64,000 nt of DNA from Prolixibacteraceae bacterium (GTDB taxonomy: Bacteria; Bacteroidota; Bacteroidia; Bacteroidales; Prolixibacteraceae): contig JANQHI010000008.1 of NCBI GenBank assembly GCA_028282705.1, positions 151,644 to 215,643 of the forward strand, read 5' to 3'. Each line of letters opens with the position of its first letter. Position 1 is the stretch's first letter. The position numbers were made by a program, and so were the translations under genes. The notes beneath the pieces were generated by a model, which was not told where the DNA came from, did not search any database, and saw only the letters and a list, made by a program, of their open reading frames with translations. Positions 27,335-36,905 of the stretch are shown in pieces.

Positions 27335-29851
27335 ATGGATTCTCAATTTTCACCCAGGATCAAAGATATAATCGCTTATAGCAGGGAAGAAGCCATAAGG
27401 TTGGGGAACGATTATATTGGGTTGGAACATTTATTTCTCGGAATTCTTAGGGATGGTGAAGGGATTGCAACAGATATCCTAGACAATTTGGGTATTAATT
27501 TAAGTGAATTTAAAGCTGAATTAGAAAAAAAGATAAGGACTGATAAAGAGATCAATCCAAAAGCTGAAATTCAGATGCTAAAATCTACGGAAAAAGCACT
27601 CAAGATAATTTATCTTGAAGCAAGGTCTTTTCAAAGTACCACAGCAAACAGTGGGCACTTATTATTATCTATTTTAAAGGATTCTGATAGTTTGATTGCC
27701 GGCATGCTCAATGATTTTGGCATTAATTATTACATTGTCAAATCACAATTACAAGACTATAAGCAACCTGAATCAAAGTCGGATTTTCCTGAACAGGAAG
27801 ATGATGATGCTGAGGAATCTTTCTCAAGAAACCCTGGTGGGGCTTCATCTAAAAAGGTGATTTCACCAAAGTCTGAAACACCAGTATTGGATAATTTTGG
27901 GACAGACATAACCAAGCTGGCTGAAGAAAACAGCCTTGACCCTATTGTAGGCAGGGAAAAAGAAATTGAACGCCTGGCTCAAATATTAAGCAGGAGGAAA
28001 AAAAATAACCCTATTTTGATTGGTGAGCCTGGTGTTGGTAAGTCAGCCATTGCAGAAGGGTTGGCCATCAGGATTGTACAAAAAAAGGTATCCAGGATTT
28101 TATTTGATAAAAGGGTTGTAAGCCTTGATATTGCTTCTATTGTTGCAGGTACCAAATACCGTGGGCAATTTGAAGAAAGGATGAAAGCCATCCTGAATGA
28201 GTTGTCAAAGGTTACCAATGTGATCTTATTCATTGATGAAATACATACCATTGTGGGGGCTGGAGGCGCGACTGGTTCGTTAGATGCTGCCAATATGCTT
28301 AAACCTGCTCTGGCAAGGGGCGAGATACAATGCATTGGAGCTACTACCCTTGATGAGTACCGCCAGCAAATTGAAAAGGATGGTGCTTTGGAGCGTAGGT
28401 TCCAGAAGGTGATGGTAGAGCCAACATCAATGGATGAAACCATTGAAATACTGAATAATATAAAAATCAGGTATGAGGAACACCACAATGTAATTTTTAC
28501 GCCTGAAGCTATAGACGCATGTGTAAAACTTACTAGCAGGTATATTACTGACCGTTACTTACCTGACAAAGCCATTGATGCTTTAGATGAATCTGGGTCA
28601 AGGGTACACATTTCTAATATAAATGTACCTGACAGGATTGTTAAGCTTGAGAAAAAAATTGAAGATACCAAGGAAGAAAAAATATCAGCAGTAAAAAGCC
28701 AGAACTTTGAGTTGGCAGCTAATTTCAGGGATAAAGAGAAGAACCTGTCACAGTTGCTGGACAAAGAAAAGGAAGAATGGGAAAAAGAATTGGTAAACCA
28801 TAGGGAAACTGTTGATGAACAGAAAGTTGCAGAAGTAGTGGCTATGATGTCTGGTGTGCCAGTACAGCGAATTGCACAGGCTGAAGGCAAGCGCCTTATG
28901 AATATGGGCAATGACCTGAGGGGAAGGGTAATTGGGCAGGATGATGCAATACAGAAGATTGTCCGAGCTATCCATCGCAACAGGGCTGGGCTGAAAGACC
29001 CAAACCGCCCCATTGGTTCATTTATATTTTTAGGGCCTACTGGGGTTGGGAAAACCCAATTGGCAAAGGTGTTGGCTACCTACCTTTTTGATAGCCTTGA
29101 TTCACTAATCAGGATTGACATGAGCGAATACATGGAGAAATTCTCTGTATCAAGGTTGGTTGGTGCCCCTCCAGGATATGTGGGGTATGAAGAAGGTGGC
29201 CAGCTTACTGAAAAAGTGCGCAGGAAACCTTATGCTGTGGTACTGTTGGATGAAATAGAAAAAGCCCATCCTGATGTATTCCATTTGTTGTTGCAATTGT
29301 TGGATGAAGGTAGGCTGACTGATAGCCTTGGTAGGAATGTGGATTTCAAGAATACCATTATTATTATGACATCCAACATTGGGACACGCCAATTAAAAGA
29401 TTTTGGGCGTGGTGTTGGTTTTTCTACCATGAAGACGCCTGAAGATGAAAATGAACATGCAAAATACATCATCCAAAAAGCCCTTAAGAAGGCATTTGCT
29501 CCTGAGTTCCTTAATAGGATTGATGATGTGGTAATGTTCAATGCATTGAGTAAAAAAGAAATATTTAAGATCATTGATATTGAATTGAAAGACCTTTATG
29601 CACGGGTTGAATCATTAAATTATAAAATTAAGCTTTCGCCTGCTGCAAAAGATTTTATTGCAGAAAAGGGGTATGACCCCCAGTTTGGAGCCAGGCCTTT
29701 AAAACGTGCAATACAGAAATACCTTGAGGATGAAATGGCAGAGTTTATTATAAAGGCTTCTGTTTCAGAGGGTGATACCATTTCTGTTGGGTTGGATAAA
29801 AAAGCAGAAAAGCTAAGGATCAAGATTATTTCTGCCAAAAAAGAAAATTAG
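27335..29851 (+). CDS. clpC: ATP-dependent Clp protease ATP-binding subunit ClpC
   Basis: A double AAA+ unfoldase of 838 residues from the ATG at 27335. An in-frame TTG at 27299 would add 12 residues but is an unlikely start because MDSQFSPRIKDII is the natural beginning. Order: two Clp_N repeats (1-145), an acidic linker, AAA-1 with Walker A GEPGVGKSAIAEG near 230 and Walker B ILFIDEIHT, a short UVR-like coiled linker near 420-450, AAA-2 with GPTGVGKTQLAK near 567, and the D2 C-terminal domain. A VGF tripeptide (GRGVGFSTMK) sits where ClpC docks on ClpP, and the middle linker is too short for ClpB. It feeds unfolded substrates to ClpP in the cytoplasm. A hairpin follows the stop. Confidence 0.93.
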   Translation: MDSQFSPRIKDIIAYSREEAIRLGNDYIGLEHLFLGILRDGEGIATDILDNLGINLSEFKAELEKKIRTDKEINPKAEIQMLKSTEKALKIIYLEARSFQSTTANSGHLLLSILKDSDSLIAGMLNDFGINYYIVKSQLQDYKQPESKSDFPEQEDDDAEESFSRNPGGASSKKVISPKSETPVLDNFGTDITKLAEENSLDPIVGREKEIERLAQILSRRKKNNPILIGEPGVGKSAIAEGLAIRIVQKKVSRILFDKRVVSLDIASIVAGTKYRGQFEERMKAILNELSKVTNVILFIDEIHTIVGAGGATGSLDAANMLKPALARGEIQCIGATTLDEYRQQIEKDGALERRFQKVMVEPTSMDETIEILNNIKIRYEEHHNVIFTPEAIDACVKLTSRYITDRYLPDKAIDALDESGSRVHISNINVPDRIVKLEKKIEDTKEEKISAVKSQNFELAANFRDKEKNLSQLLDKEKEEWEKELVNHRETVDEQKVAEVVAMMSGVPVQRIAQAEGKRLMNMGNDLRGRVIGQDDAIQKIVRAIHRNRAGLKDPNRPIGSFIFLGPTGVGKTQLAKVLATYLFDSLDSLIRIDMSEYMEKFSVSRLVGAPPGYVGYEEGGQLTEKVRRKPYAVVLLDEIEKAHPDVFHLLLQLLDEGRLTDSLGRNVDFKNTIIIMTSNIGTRQLKDFGRGVGFSTMKTPEDENEHAKYIIQKALKKAFAPEFLNRIDDVVMFNALSKKEIFKIIDIELKDLYARVESLNYKIKLSPAAKDFIAEKGYDPQFGARPLKRAIQKYLEDEMAEFIIKASVSEGDTISVGLDKKAEKLRIKIISAKKEN

Positions 29852-29873
29852 ATAAGTACAAACCAATATTCAA

Positions 29874-29899
29874 GGCTACATGAAAATGTGGCCTTTTTT
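29874..29899 (+). terminator. Terminator of clpC
   Basis: GGCTACAT (29874-29881), a GAAA loop and ATGTGGCC (29886-29893) form an 8-bp stem with one G-U pair, followed by six T. The T run overlaps the stop codon of the convergent phosphatase gene by two bases. Confidence 0.8.
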
Positions 29900-31805
29900 A
29901 TTGGTAAAAATTCAGGGCAACAATGCTCAAGTCGTCTGATAATGCATTTTTCCCTTTAAAAGTATCCAGGCTTTTTTCAACTTCTTCAATGATTTTATGG
30001 GCTGGGCGGCCCCTGGCATTTCCTAATATTCCTTTTAACCTTTTTTCACCAAAATGGTATTCATCTTCATCCATTAATTCAGTAACACCATCTGTATATA
30101 GGAAGAGGGTATCATTTGGTTCAAGTTTGGTTGTTGAGTCATTATAATTCCTGCCTGCATATAAACCCATGGGTAAGCCATGTGTTTCTGAAAGTTCTTC
30201 AATGTAATCTCCATTTCGTAATATTTTTGCAGGAGTATGAGCTGCATTACAGAAGTTTAAATGGCCGGTTTTTATATTGAGGATACCAACAAACATGGTT
30301 AAAAAGAATTGGTTTTGGTTTTTGTCAACCAACTCTTCATTTATCTCTTTTACAATCTGGCTTGCCTTCCTGTCATATGACCTTCCTTGAAGCAATGTGT
30401 GGGCAACACCCATAAACATAGCTGCAGGTACACCTTTTCCTGAAACATCTCCAATGGCAATCAAAAGATGGTCATCATCAACAAAAAAATAATCATATAA
30501 ATCGCCACTGATAACCAGGGCTGGCTTATAAACAGAAAATATGTCAATTTCTTTCCTTTCAGGAAAAACAGGGAATGTGTTTGGGATTATACTTTGCTGT
30601 ATTTCAGATGCTTGCTTGATGTCACTGGTATATTTTTTAACTTTGATATTAGCCTCTTCCTCATTCATCTTATTCCTCTGGAACCAGATTTGAAGTTGGT
30701 TTAAACTCCTTGTTAAAGAATCAACTTCATTTTTAGCCTTTTGCCCTTTAGTGCCAATACTGAATTCAAAAATTTCAGAAATAATCTGGGATAAAGGGTT
30801 CATTAACCTGGCAATAATGAAATTGACCAAAAAGAAGATGACAGTTAACCCTACCACAGATATGAGGATGATCCAAAATAACATTACCTGAAGTTCATCA
30901 AATAATTCATTGTATGGCCTGATAATGACCAATGTCCAGTTACTCTCTAGAATTGGGGCATAATAGGCCCAGCTTTTTTCATAACCCAGGTGTTCAGGGT
31001 ATGCTATTGTTGAACCAAACTGGTTCCTTAACAGTACCTGGCCAATTGAATCAGAAGTGGTGTTGCGCTCCTTAGGTTTCAGCCTTAATACATTTTTTGT
31101 TAAAATTTTTGACTCATTGGGATGTGTAATATAAGTCCCATCTTGTGAAACCAGGAATGCATACCCCCTTTTTCCAACTTTGATGTTAGAGACAATATTA
31201 TTTAAGTAACTTAATGATAATTCAACAGAAACATATCCAGCCTTGGTAAAACTTTTATCACCTTCATTAGCAAGGAGGATTGGCATTATAAAAGAGCTAA
31301 CTACACTGTTATTGAGCTTACAATAATAAGGTTCAGCCCAACCCAGCCCTTTATTGCCCAAAACTGAATTTACAGCTTCTAATTCATTGCCACATAAAAC
31401 AGCTTCTTTATCATTCTTTTTAAAGATTATTTCTTCACCTTTCCTTGCTGTGGAATACAGGTAGTTTTCATTTGGGAAGGCTTGTTTGCCTAACTCAACA
31501 TGGATGGCTTGCAGGAAAAGGTATTTTTTTAATAGCCCAGTAATCAGGTACTCAATGTTGTTTGATTGGATGAAGAAGGGAACCTGGTCTGCAATATTTG
31601 AAGCTATTTCCTGGGTAGAAACAACATTATCACGTGTTTTCATCACTACCTCAGAACTGAGGCTAATGGCATTTTTTTCAATATTTTCTTTTAATATTTC
31701 ATTGCCATATTTATATACCACAATGATCAGTACACCCAATACTGTAACAATTGCAGTAGAAATATAGATACTTAATCTATATGCTGTAGGTTTTTTATCT
31801 GGCAT
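29898..31805 (-). CDS. Membrane-bound sensor with SpoIIE/PP2C-type serine phosphatase domain
   Basis: A 635-residue protein. It has an N-terminal membrane segment (about 13-32), a periplasmic Cache-like sensor region (about 33-310), a second membrane segment (about 318-340), a HAMP-like and coiled stretch with EFSIGTKG (340-400) and a C-terminal SpoIIE phosphatase domain (about 410-635). Metal-binding motifs are intact: SGDLYDYF, IGDVSGKGVPAAMFM and LYTDGVTEL. Such proteins turn an external signal into dephosphorylation of an anti-anti-sigma factor (STAS) or similar partner. No STAS or anti-sigma kinase gene is next to it, so the target is unknown. It converges on clpC. Confidence 0.88.
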   Translation of the reverse strand: MPDKKPTAYRLSIYISTAIVTVLGVLIIVVYKYGNEILKENIEKNAISLSSEVVMKTRDNVVSTQEIASNIADQVPFFIQSNNIEYLITGLLKKYLFLQAIHVELGKQAFPNENYLYSTARKGEEIIFKKNDKEAVLCGNELEAVNSVLGNKGLGWAEPYYCKLNNSVVSSFIMPILLANEGDKSFTKAGYVSVELSLSYLNNIVSNIKVGKRGYAFLVSQDGTYITHPNESKILTKNVLRLKPKERNTTSDSIGQVLLRNQFGSTIAYPEHLGYEKSWAYYAPILESNWTLVIIRPYNELFDELQVMLFWIILISVVGLTVIFFLVNFIIARLMNPLSQIISEIFEFSIGTKGQKAKNEVDSLTRSLNQLQIWFQRNKMNEEEANIKVKKYTSDIKQASEIQQSIIPNTFPVFPERKEIDIFSVYKPALVISGDLYDYFFVDDDHLLIAIGDVSGKGVPAAMFMGVAHTLLQGRSYDRKASQIVKEINEELVDKNQNQFFLTMFVGILNIKTGHLNFCNAAHTPAKILRNGDYIEELSETHGLPMGLYAGRNYNDSTTKLEPNDTLFLYTDGVTELMDEDEYHFGEKRLKGILGNARGRPAHKIIEEVEKSLDTFKGKNALSDDLSIVALNFYQ

Positions 31806-31852
31806 GTATTGACATTCAACTCCTTCAGTTCAATTTACTGCTTTTTTTTCAC

Positions 31853-32716
31853 TTATGAAGGGAATTTTATAAAATTTAACCATCTTCTTGTCCCCACATG
31901 CTTACAACTTTCAGTAGCCATTTTAGAAGCCTTTTTAAGTGCAGGTTCAAAACTGCTTGTCCCATCCAGGTAGTAACAAAAAGCACCATGGAAAAAATCG
32001 CCAGCCCCCAATGTGTCTACGGCATTAACCTTGGGTACTTCAAAGCTTTTTATCCTACCTTCTGATAGCCATTGAATTGGCTTACTGCCCCTGGTGATGG
32101 CTATGTTTTTTATTCTTTTTGATGCTAAAAATGCAAATATACCTTCAGTAGTTTCAGTACCAGGCGGCTTAAAATCTTCAGAGCATATCACATAATTTAC
32201 TTTTGGTAAAAGCTCATTGTATTGTTCTTTCCAGCTACCACAATCAATAACCACAGGTATCCCTTTTTTATTGGCCAGGTGTGCACAATTTAAGGCATAA
32301 AACCCATCAAGTAGCAAAACATCAGGGTTGGCTGTTTGGAAAGCCTGCTCCACTACCCTGCCATCTTTAAAACTGGAAGGGTTATGGGTAAAAACATTCC
32401 TACCTCCTGTGGCTTGGCTTGTGATAACTGAGGCAATTACAGGGGATGTGTTTGTGCCTTCTGCCAGGTCATAGAAAGTTATATTCTGTTTATTAAAATC
32501 ATTATCAATGAAATGCCTAAACCCATTACCTCCTACTGCAGAGATCAGGTTTGCCCCACCATTCAGTGCCGAAAAAACTATGGCTGCATTGGTTGCTGGT
32601 CCTCCCACATATATGGAAGGTGGGGTTGTTTTTACTTTTTTATTTTCAGAGGGGTATTCACTAACCAGGTAGTGTATATCAATGGTAATTAAACCTGTAA
32701 AAAGCCCTTTTTTCAT
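31853..32716 (-). CDS. PfkB-family carbohydrate/nucleoside kinase
   Basis: A ribokinase-fold sugar kinase of 287 residues from the ATG at 32716. An in-frame upstream ATG (32737) lies inside the fabG terminator hairpin, so the later start (MKKGLFTGLITID) is preferred. Family features are the glycine-rich GGPATNAA near the N-terminus and the C-terminal motif DTLGAGDFFHGAF with the catalytic Asp. The substrate (sugar, adenosine or other) cannot be read from sequence. It is downstream of fabG on the same strand, with a terminator between them. Confidence 0.88.
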   Translation of the reverse strand: MKKGLFTGLITIDIHYLVSEYPSENKKVKTTPPSIYVGGPATNAAIVFSALNGGANLISAVGGNGFRHFIDNDFNKQNITFYDLAEGTNTSPVIASVITSQATGGRNVFTHNPSSFKDGRVVEQAFQTANPDVLLLDGFYALNCAHLANKKGIPVVIDCGSWKEQYNELLPKVNYVICSEDFKPPGTETTEGIFAFLASKRIKNIAITRGSKPIQWLSEGRIKSFEVPKVNAVDTLGAGDFFHGAFCYYLDGTSSFEPALKKASKMATESCKHVGTRRWLNFIKFPS

Positions 32717-32744
32717 AAAAAAAGCTGCCATATGCATGGCAGCT
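32717..32744 (-). terminator. Terminator between fabG and the PfkB kinase gene
   Basis: A perfect 9-bp stem (AGCTGCCAT 32723-32731 and ATGGCAGCT 32736-32744) with a 4-nt loop is followed, in the minus direction, by seven T ending one base before the kinase ATG. It ends the fabG transcript and fixes the kinase start; readthrough could make it an attenuator for the kinase. Confidence 0.85.
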
Positions 32745-32792
32745 AACTTATTTTAGTTAATTAAATTTTCGTTTCTGTACTTCTCTTTCAAC

Positions 32793-33539
32793 TTAGGTAT
32801 TCATGGCACCACAAACCTGTAGTACCTGCCCTGATACATAGGTTGAAAGGTCTGAAGCCAGGAATGTAGCTACCCCTGCAACTTCTTCAGGAGTACCTCC
32901 CCTTTTCAATGGGATGGATTCTTCCCATGCTTTGCGTGCATCTTCAGGGATTTTATCAGTCATTTCAGTAATAATAAACCCTGGGGCTATGGCATTTGAG
33001 CGTATACCCCTTGAGCCCAGTTCCCGTGCAACAGATTTGGTAAAACCTATAATCCCAGCTTTGGATGCTGAATAGTTGGCTTGGCCAGCATTGCCACTAA
33101 CCCCAACTACAGAGCTAAGGTTGATAATAGAGCCTGCCCTTTGTTTTAGCATGGTGCGTTGGGCTGCTTTGGTAAAATTGAATACTGATTTTAGGTTGAC
33201 ATTGATTACTGCATCCCATTGTTCCTCAGTCATCCTCATCAATAAGGTATCTTTGGTTATGCCTGCATTATTAACCAGCGCATCAATACCTCCAAAATCC
33301 TTAACTATTTTATTTACAACTTCTTCAGTTTCTTCAAATTTACTGGCATCTGAAGCATAGCCTTTGGCTTTTACCCCTAAAGCACTTAATTCTGTTTCAG
33401 TGGCTTTCATATTTTCATCTTCAAAAAGGTCAGTAAATGCAACATTACAACCTTCTTGGGCAAATTTTATGGCAATTGCTTTACCAATTCCCCTGGATGC
33501 TCCAGTAACTATAGCTGTTTTTCCTTCTAATAGTTTCAT
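32793..33539 (-). CDS. fabG: 3-oxoacyl-[acyl-carrier-protein] reductase
   Basis: A classical short-chain dehydrogenase of 248 residues from ATG 33539, the normal FabG length; a longer in-frame start at 33572 adds 11 residues without family similarity. It has the NADP-binding TGASRGIG motif, NNAG near 90, catalytic Ser in NLSSVVG, and YSASK with the catalytic Tyr and Lys. FabG reduces 3-oxoacyl-ACP in fatty acid elongation in the cytoplasm. No other fab genes are adjacent, so a different SDR substrate is possible, but the conserved GITKDTLLMRM and APGFIITEMT stretches fit FabG well. Confidence 0.88.
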   Translation of the reverse strand: MKLLEGKTAIVTGASRGIGKAIAIKFAQEGCNVAFTDLFEDENMKATETELSALGVKAKGYASDASKFEETEEVVNKIVKDFGGIDALVNNAGITKDTLLMRMTEEQWDAVINVNLKSVFNFTKAAQRTMLKQRAGSIINLSSVVGVSGNAGQANYSASKAGIIGFTKSVARELGSRGIRSNAIAPGFIITEMTDKIPEDARKAWEESIPLKRGGTPEEVAGVATFLASDLSTYVSGQVLQVCGAMNT

Positions 33540-33655
33540 TATGGAAAATTTTGAATTTGATTTGTGCAACAAATATACTTTTTATGTTCAAGTTGTCAAA
33601 AGCCCAAAATAAATTGGGAATTTAATATTTTATAATGAAGCCCTGGAACCTACAA

Positions 33656-34399
33656 TTAAAAAAGGTATTTCTCTAATTCTTTCATAATCGCCCCTGCTTC
33701 ACCTTTTAAATGGATATCAGTGATGTGGTTTGTAAAAAGTGACCCTTCAGGGTTTATTTCAATGATTTTAGCACCATAATCCCTGGCTGTCCTGGGTACA
33801 AATGCAGCAGGTGTGACTTCTCCAGTCGAGCCAATAATAAGGCATACTTCACATTTTTTAGCTGCTATAAACGACATTTCATAAGCATATTCAGGTATAC
33901 CTTCACCAAAAAAAATAAAGTCTGGCTTAAGCACAGCACCATCTTTTGGGCAGGTTGGTGGGATATTCTTAAAACCTATATCAGCAGCATCAGTTAACTC
34001 CCCACATTCCAGGCATTTAAGCTTTTTTGAGTTTCCATGGAATTCATACACTACTTTACTGCCAGCTTCATAATGCAAATTGTCAATGTTTTGTGTTACA
34101 ATAGCTTTCAAAAGCTTTTCCCCTTCCATCCTTGCCAACACCTCATGGGCTTTGTTTGGCTTTGAATCAGCAAAAAAATCATAAAATATCTCCCTGATGG
34201 AATGCCATGATCCTGAAGGATTTTGCAAGAAATAACCCAGCTCAAGTACCTTAGGGTCATATTTGTTCCATAGCCCTTTTTCCCCCCTGAAAGGGGGTAT
34301 GCCACTTTCAACAGATATCCCTGCCCCAGTAAAAGCCATGGTATATTTTGAAGCCTTTATAATCTTGGCAGCTTCTTTAAGTTTAGTTTTACCATCCAT
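33656..34399 (-). CDS. NAD-dependent protein deacylase, Sir2 family
   Basis: A 247-residue sirtuin. The NAD-binding motif GAGISVESGIPPFRG is near residue 25, TQNIDNLH near 105, the catalytic His in EFHG near 123, and two Cys pairs, C-x2-C (CLEC) and a later Cys in CPKDG; the expected fourth Cys is not clear. It would remove acetyl or other acyl groups from lysines using NAD, in the cytoplasm. The length and lack of an N-terminal extension match bacterial CobB-like enzymes. It stands alone between fabG and the methyltransferase gene, all on one strand. Confidence 0.88.
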   Translation of the reverse strand: MDGKTKLKEAAKIIKASKYTMAFTGAGISVESGIPPFRGEKGLWNKYDPKVLELGYFLQNPSGSWHSIREIFYDFFADSKPNKAHEVLARMEGEKLLKAIVTQNIDNLHYEAGSKVVYEFHGNSKKLKCLECGELTDAADIGFKNIPPTCPKDGAVLKPDFIFFGEGIPEYAYEMSFIAAKKCEVCLIIGSTGEVTPAAFVPRTARDYGAKIIEINPEGSLFTNHITDIHLKGEAGAIMKELEKYLF

Positions 34400-34434
34400 T
34401 TTATAAAGATAACTATTTTATAGCCATTGTTTCT

Positions 34435-35244
34435 TTAGCCTACTTTTTCGGCTACAACAAATAGTTCCTGGTCTGAATTTATATACGCTAGAGAATGCCT
34501 GAAAAACCTATTAACGAAAAATTTAGGTGAATCATATTTATCAATAAATACAGGGTAATTTTGTTGGATTGTTTTAAACCCTGAAACTTCCAATACCTTT
34601 GGAAGGTTAGCGTAACTGAAGTAGGCAAAGTGCTCGCTTCCAACACCTTTCATGCTGTAAAACCTATGTTTTGACCTAAATTTATTGGCACGCTTATAGT
34701 TTGCATTGGGAACCAGGATAACCATCCTTCCTTTATTATTTAAAAGGCTATGGCATTCTTTTAAGGTTGAAAAAGGGTCTTCAAAATGTTCAAGGACATG
34801 TTGCATAAATATCAAGTCAAATTTTTGCCCATCCTGTTTTAATTTGCCTAATGTTGTAAAAGAGGCATTTAAACCAAGGCTATTACAAAAGTCTACAGCA
34901 TAGTTGCTTATGTCAATCCCAAGATGCCCAATATTTCGTTTTTTTGCAGCCTCAAGGGTGTAGCCAATTGAGCAACCTATCTCCAAGACACTTGAAATGT
35001 CTGGGTGGTTTAACCTACCTATGTCAATCAGCCATCCTGATTTTTCGACTTTATGCCTTCTTTTTTTTAAATATTTTTTTGAAATGAAATAATCTTCTTC
35101 ATATGGTTTAGTTATGTGGGCAGAATCATTTGTGCGCCAAATGATGCCACAATCTTTACACAGCTCAAACTTCAGTTCCCCATCTTTGGAATAAGGTGTA
35201 ATATTTCGCCCACTACAACCTAACTGTTCTTTACATTTGTACAT
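34435..35244 (-). CDS. Class I SAM-dependent methyltransferase with N-terminal zinc-ribbon-like Cys pairs
   Basis: A 269-residue protein from ATG 35244 (an in-frame GTG 21 bp upstream is possible). Cysteines near the N-terminus (YKCKEQLGC and LCKDCGIIW) resemble a zinc ribbon as in sugar-linked C-methyltransferases. Then come PYEEDYF, the SAM-binding VLEIGCSIGYTLEAA near 95 and the post-motif HVLEHFEDPFSTLKE. The layout is common for enzymes that act on polysaccharide or glycolipid precursors. No biosynthetic cluster is adjacent, so the substrate is open. Confidence 0.8.
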   Translation of the reverse strand: MYKCKEQLGCSGRNITPYSKDGELKFELCKDCGIIWRTNDSAHITKPYEEDYFISKKYLKKRRHKVEKSGWLIDIGRLNHPDISSVLEIGCSIGYTLEAAKKRNIGHLGIDISNYAVDFCNSLGLNASFTTLGKLKQDGQKFDLIFMQHVLEHFEDPFSTLKECHSLLNNKGRMVILVPNANYKRANKFRSKHRFYSMKGVGSEHFAYFSYANLPKVLEVSGFKTIQQNYPVFIDKYDSPKFFVNRFFRHSLAYINSDQELFVVAEKVG

Positions 35245-35364
35245 ATAATGTATACTCAATGGCACTTATTTAAATAGAAACTTTAAATATGGGTATTTTT
35301 GCAAAAGCGCCAAAATATTTCTGAACCTACATGAAGTAAACCAGGAATACATTAAATTTGCAGC

Positions 35365-36759
35365 ATGCTTGACCAATCAACCATATGTGCCATAGCAACA
35401 TCTCCAGGCATTGGGGCTATTGCAACCATTCGTCTGTCTGGTAACCAGGCTATTGAAATTGCAGCCCAGGTTTTTGCATCACCAAAAAAAGGGAAAAGTT
35501 TGCTTACAGAAAAAGCCAATACCATCCATTTTGGAAGTTTTAAAGATGGAGGTGAAGTGGTTGATGACGTGGTTATTTCATTATTCCGTGCCCCTCATTC
35601 ATTCACAGGCGAAGATGTGGTAGAAATTTCGTGCCATGGGGCTGTTTATATCCAACAAAAGATATTGCAGGTATTAATGAAACATGGTGCCAGGGTTGCC
35701 CTTCCGGGCGAATTTACCCAGCGCGCATTCCTGAATGGGAAAATGGACCTCTCACAGGCAGAAGCTGTGGCTGACCTGATCAACTCAACTACTGCAGCTT
35801 CACATAAAGTGGCACTTAACCAAATGCGTGGAGGGTTCTCTGAAGAGATCAGGAATTTGAGAAACCAATTGTTATCTTTTACTTCTTTGGTTGAATTGGA
35901 GCTTGATTTTAGCGAGGAAGATGTTGAATTTGCTGACCGTGCAGAATTGCGCCAATTGGTCGAAAAAATAGAAAGGACTATTAGGATACTAAAGGATTCT
36001 TTTAGCCTGGGAAATGTGATCAAAAATGGGATTCCAGTTGCTATTGTTGGCGAAACCAATGTGGGTAAGTCTACCCTGTTGAATGCCTTGCTCAATGAAG
36101 AAAAGGCTATTGTTTCTGATATCCATGGCACTACTCGCGATGTGATTGAAGATGTGGTCAATATCCATGGTACAGCTTTTCGTTTTTTTGACACAGCAGG
36201 CATTAGGGAAACTACTGACACCATTGAGTCAATGGGGATTGAGCGCACATACAGTAAGCTGGGACAGGCATCTATCGTGATCCTGGTGGTTGACCTTCAA
36301 AACCCCTACCCTGTTGTGTTTGAACGTATAAACAAAATCCGAAAGAGGGTGTCTAAGCAAACTTTGATCATTGCTGCCAATAAAAAAGATACAGGCTTAC
36401 CCGGAACCATAAAAAAGCTTGAATCTATGGATTTGGGCAATAATGAAAAGCTGGTTTTTATATCTGCAAAATCAAAAGATAACGTTAGTGAGTTGATCAA
36501 CTTTATGCAGGAAACAGTTTCCATTGATAAAATTGGAGGGGAAGATATTATCATCACCAATGCAAGGCACTATGAAGCTTTGAGCTATGCCTATCAAGCC
36601 ATTGAGAGGGTATTGCATGGGATGGATGCTGGTATTACATCTGATTTCCTGGCACAGGACATAAGGGAATGCCTACACTACCTTGGCGAAATTACAGGGG
36701 AAATAACTACTGATGAAGTACTGGGGAATATCTTTAAGAATTTCTGTATTGGAAAGTAA
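35365..36759 (+). CDS. mnmE: tRNA modification GTPase MnmE
   Basis: A complete 464-residue MnmE (TrmE/ThdF). It has an N-terminal tetrahydrofolate-binding domain (STICAIATSPGIGAIATIR), a helical middle domain, and an inserted G domain with GETNVGKSTLLNAL near 230, DTAGIRET and NKKD. It ends in the conserved FCIGK, whose Cys is needed for activity. With MnmG it modifies the wobble uridine of certain tRNAs. Its 3' end is the left junction of the integrated element: an inverted repeat spans the stop codon. The coding sequence is intact, as expected if integration preserves the gene. Confidence 0.95.
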   Translation: MLDQSTICAIATSPGIGAIATIRLSGNQAIEIAAQVFASPKKGKSLLTEKANTIHFGSFKDGGEVVDDVVISLFRAPHSFTGEDVVEISCHGAVYIQQKILQVLMKHGARVALPGEFTQRAFLNGKMDLSQAEAVADLINSTTAASHKVALNQMRGGFSEEIRNLRNQLLSFTSLVELELDFSEEDVEFADRAELRQLVEKIERTIRILKDSFSLGNVIKNGIPVAIVGETNVGKSTLLNALLNEEKAIVSDIHGTTRDVIEDVVNIHGTAFRFFDTAGIRETTDTIESMGIERTYSKLGQASIVILVVDLQNPYPVVFERINKIRKRVSKQTLIIAANKKDTGLPGTIKKLESMDLGNNEKLVFISAKSKDNVSELINFMQETVSIDKIGGEDIIITNARHYEALSYAYQAIERVLHGMDAGITSDFLAQDIRECLHYLGEITGEITTDEVLGNIFKNFCIGK

Positions 36760-36772
36760 ACCTCTTTCCAAT
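36748..36772. other. Candidate attL core site at the mnmE 3' end
   Basis: ATTGGAAAG (36748-36756) and CTTTCCAAT (36764-36772) are a perfect 9-bp inverted repeat separated by the 7-bp TAAACCT, which holds the mnmE stop codon. Inverted core-binding arms around a 6-8 bp overlap are the standard crossover-site layout for tyrosine recombinases, and such a gene lies 570 bp away. It could also fold as an RNA hairpin, but no T run follows. From memory, SGI1-type islands use the same gene end (TTCTGTATTGGAAAGTAA here). No second copy was found in the window. Confidence 0.5.
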
Positions 36773-36825
36773 ATTTGCCCTCACTCTTCATTTACCGCAC
36801 TTTACAAGGATTTATTTTCTCTTTC

Positions 36826-36905
36826 TTGTTGCCCAATTACTCTTTTTTGTTTATTTTTGATGTACAGTTGTTGCCCAAATATCCAAATTTGTTGCCCGAC
36901 AACAA
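36826..36905 (+). repeat. Phased TTGTTGCCC repeats, candidate recombinase/excisionase arm sites
   Basis: Three exact copies of TTGTTGCCC at 36826-36834, 36868-36876 and 36889-36897. Spacings are 42 and 21 bp, two-turn multiples on one DNA face. The last copy is also the left arm of TTGTTG-CCCGA-CAACAA (to 36905). A tandem TGACAGCT pair with 10-bp period follows at 36930-36947. The position between the candidate core site and the excisionase-like gene suggests arm-type or directionality-factor binding. Confidence 0.55.

Noticed and set aside
35646..36248. A 200-codon antisense open frame inside mnmE
   Set aside because: It lies over the conserved MnmE G domain and reads as Ser-rich noise.
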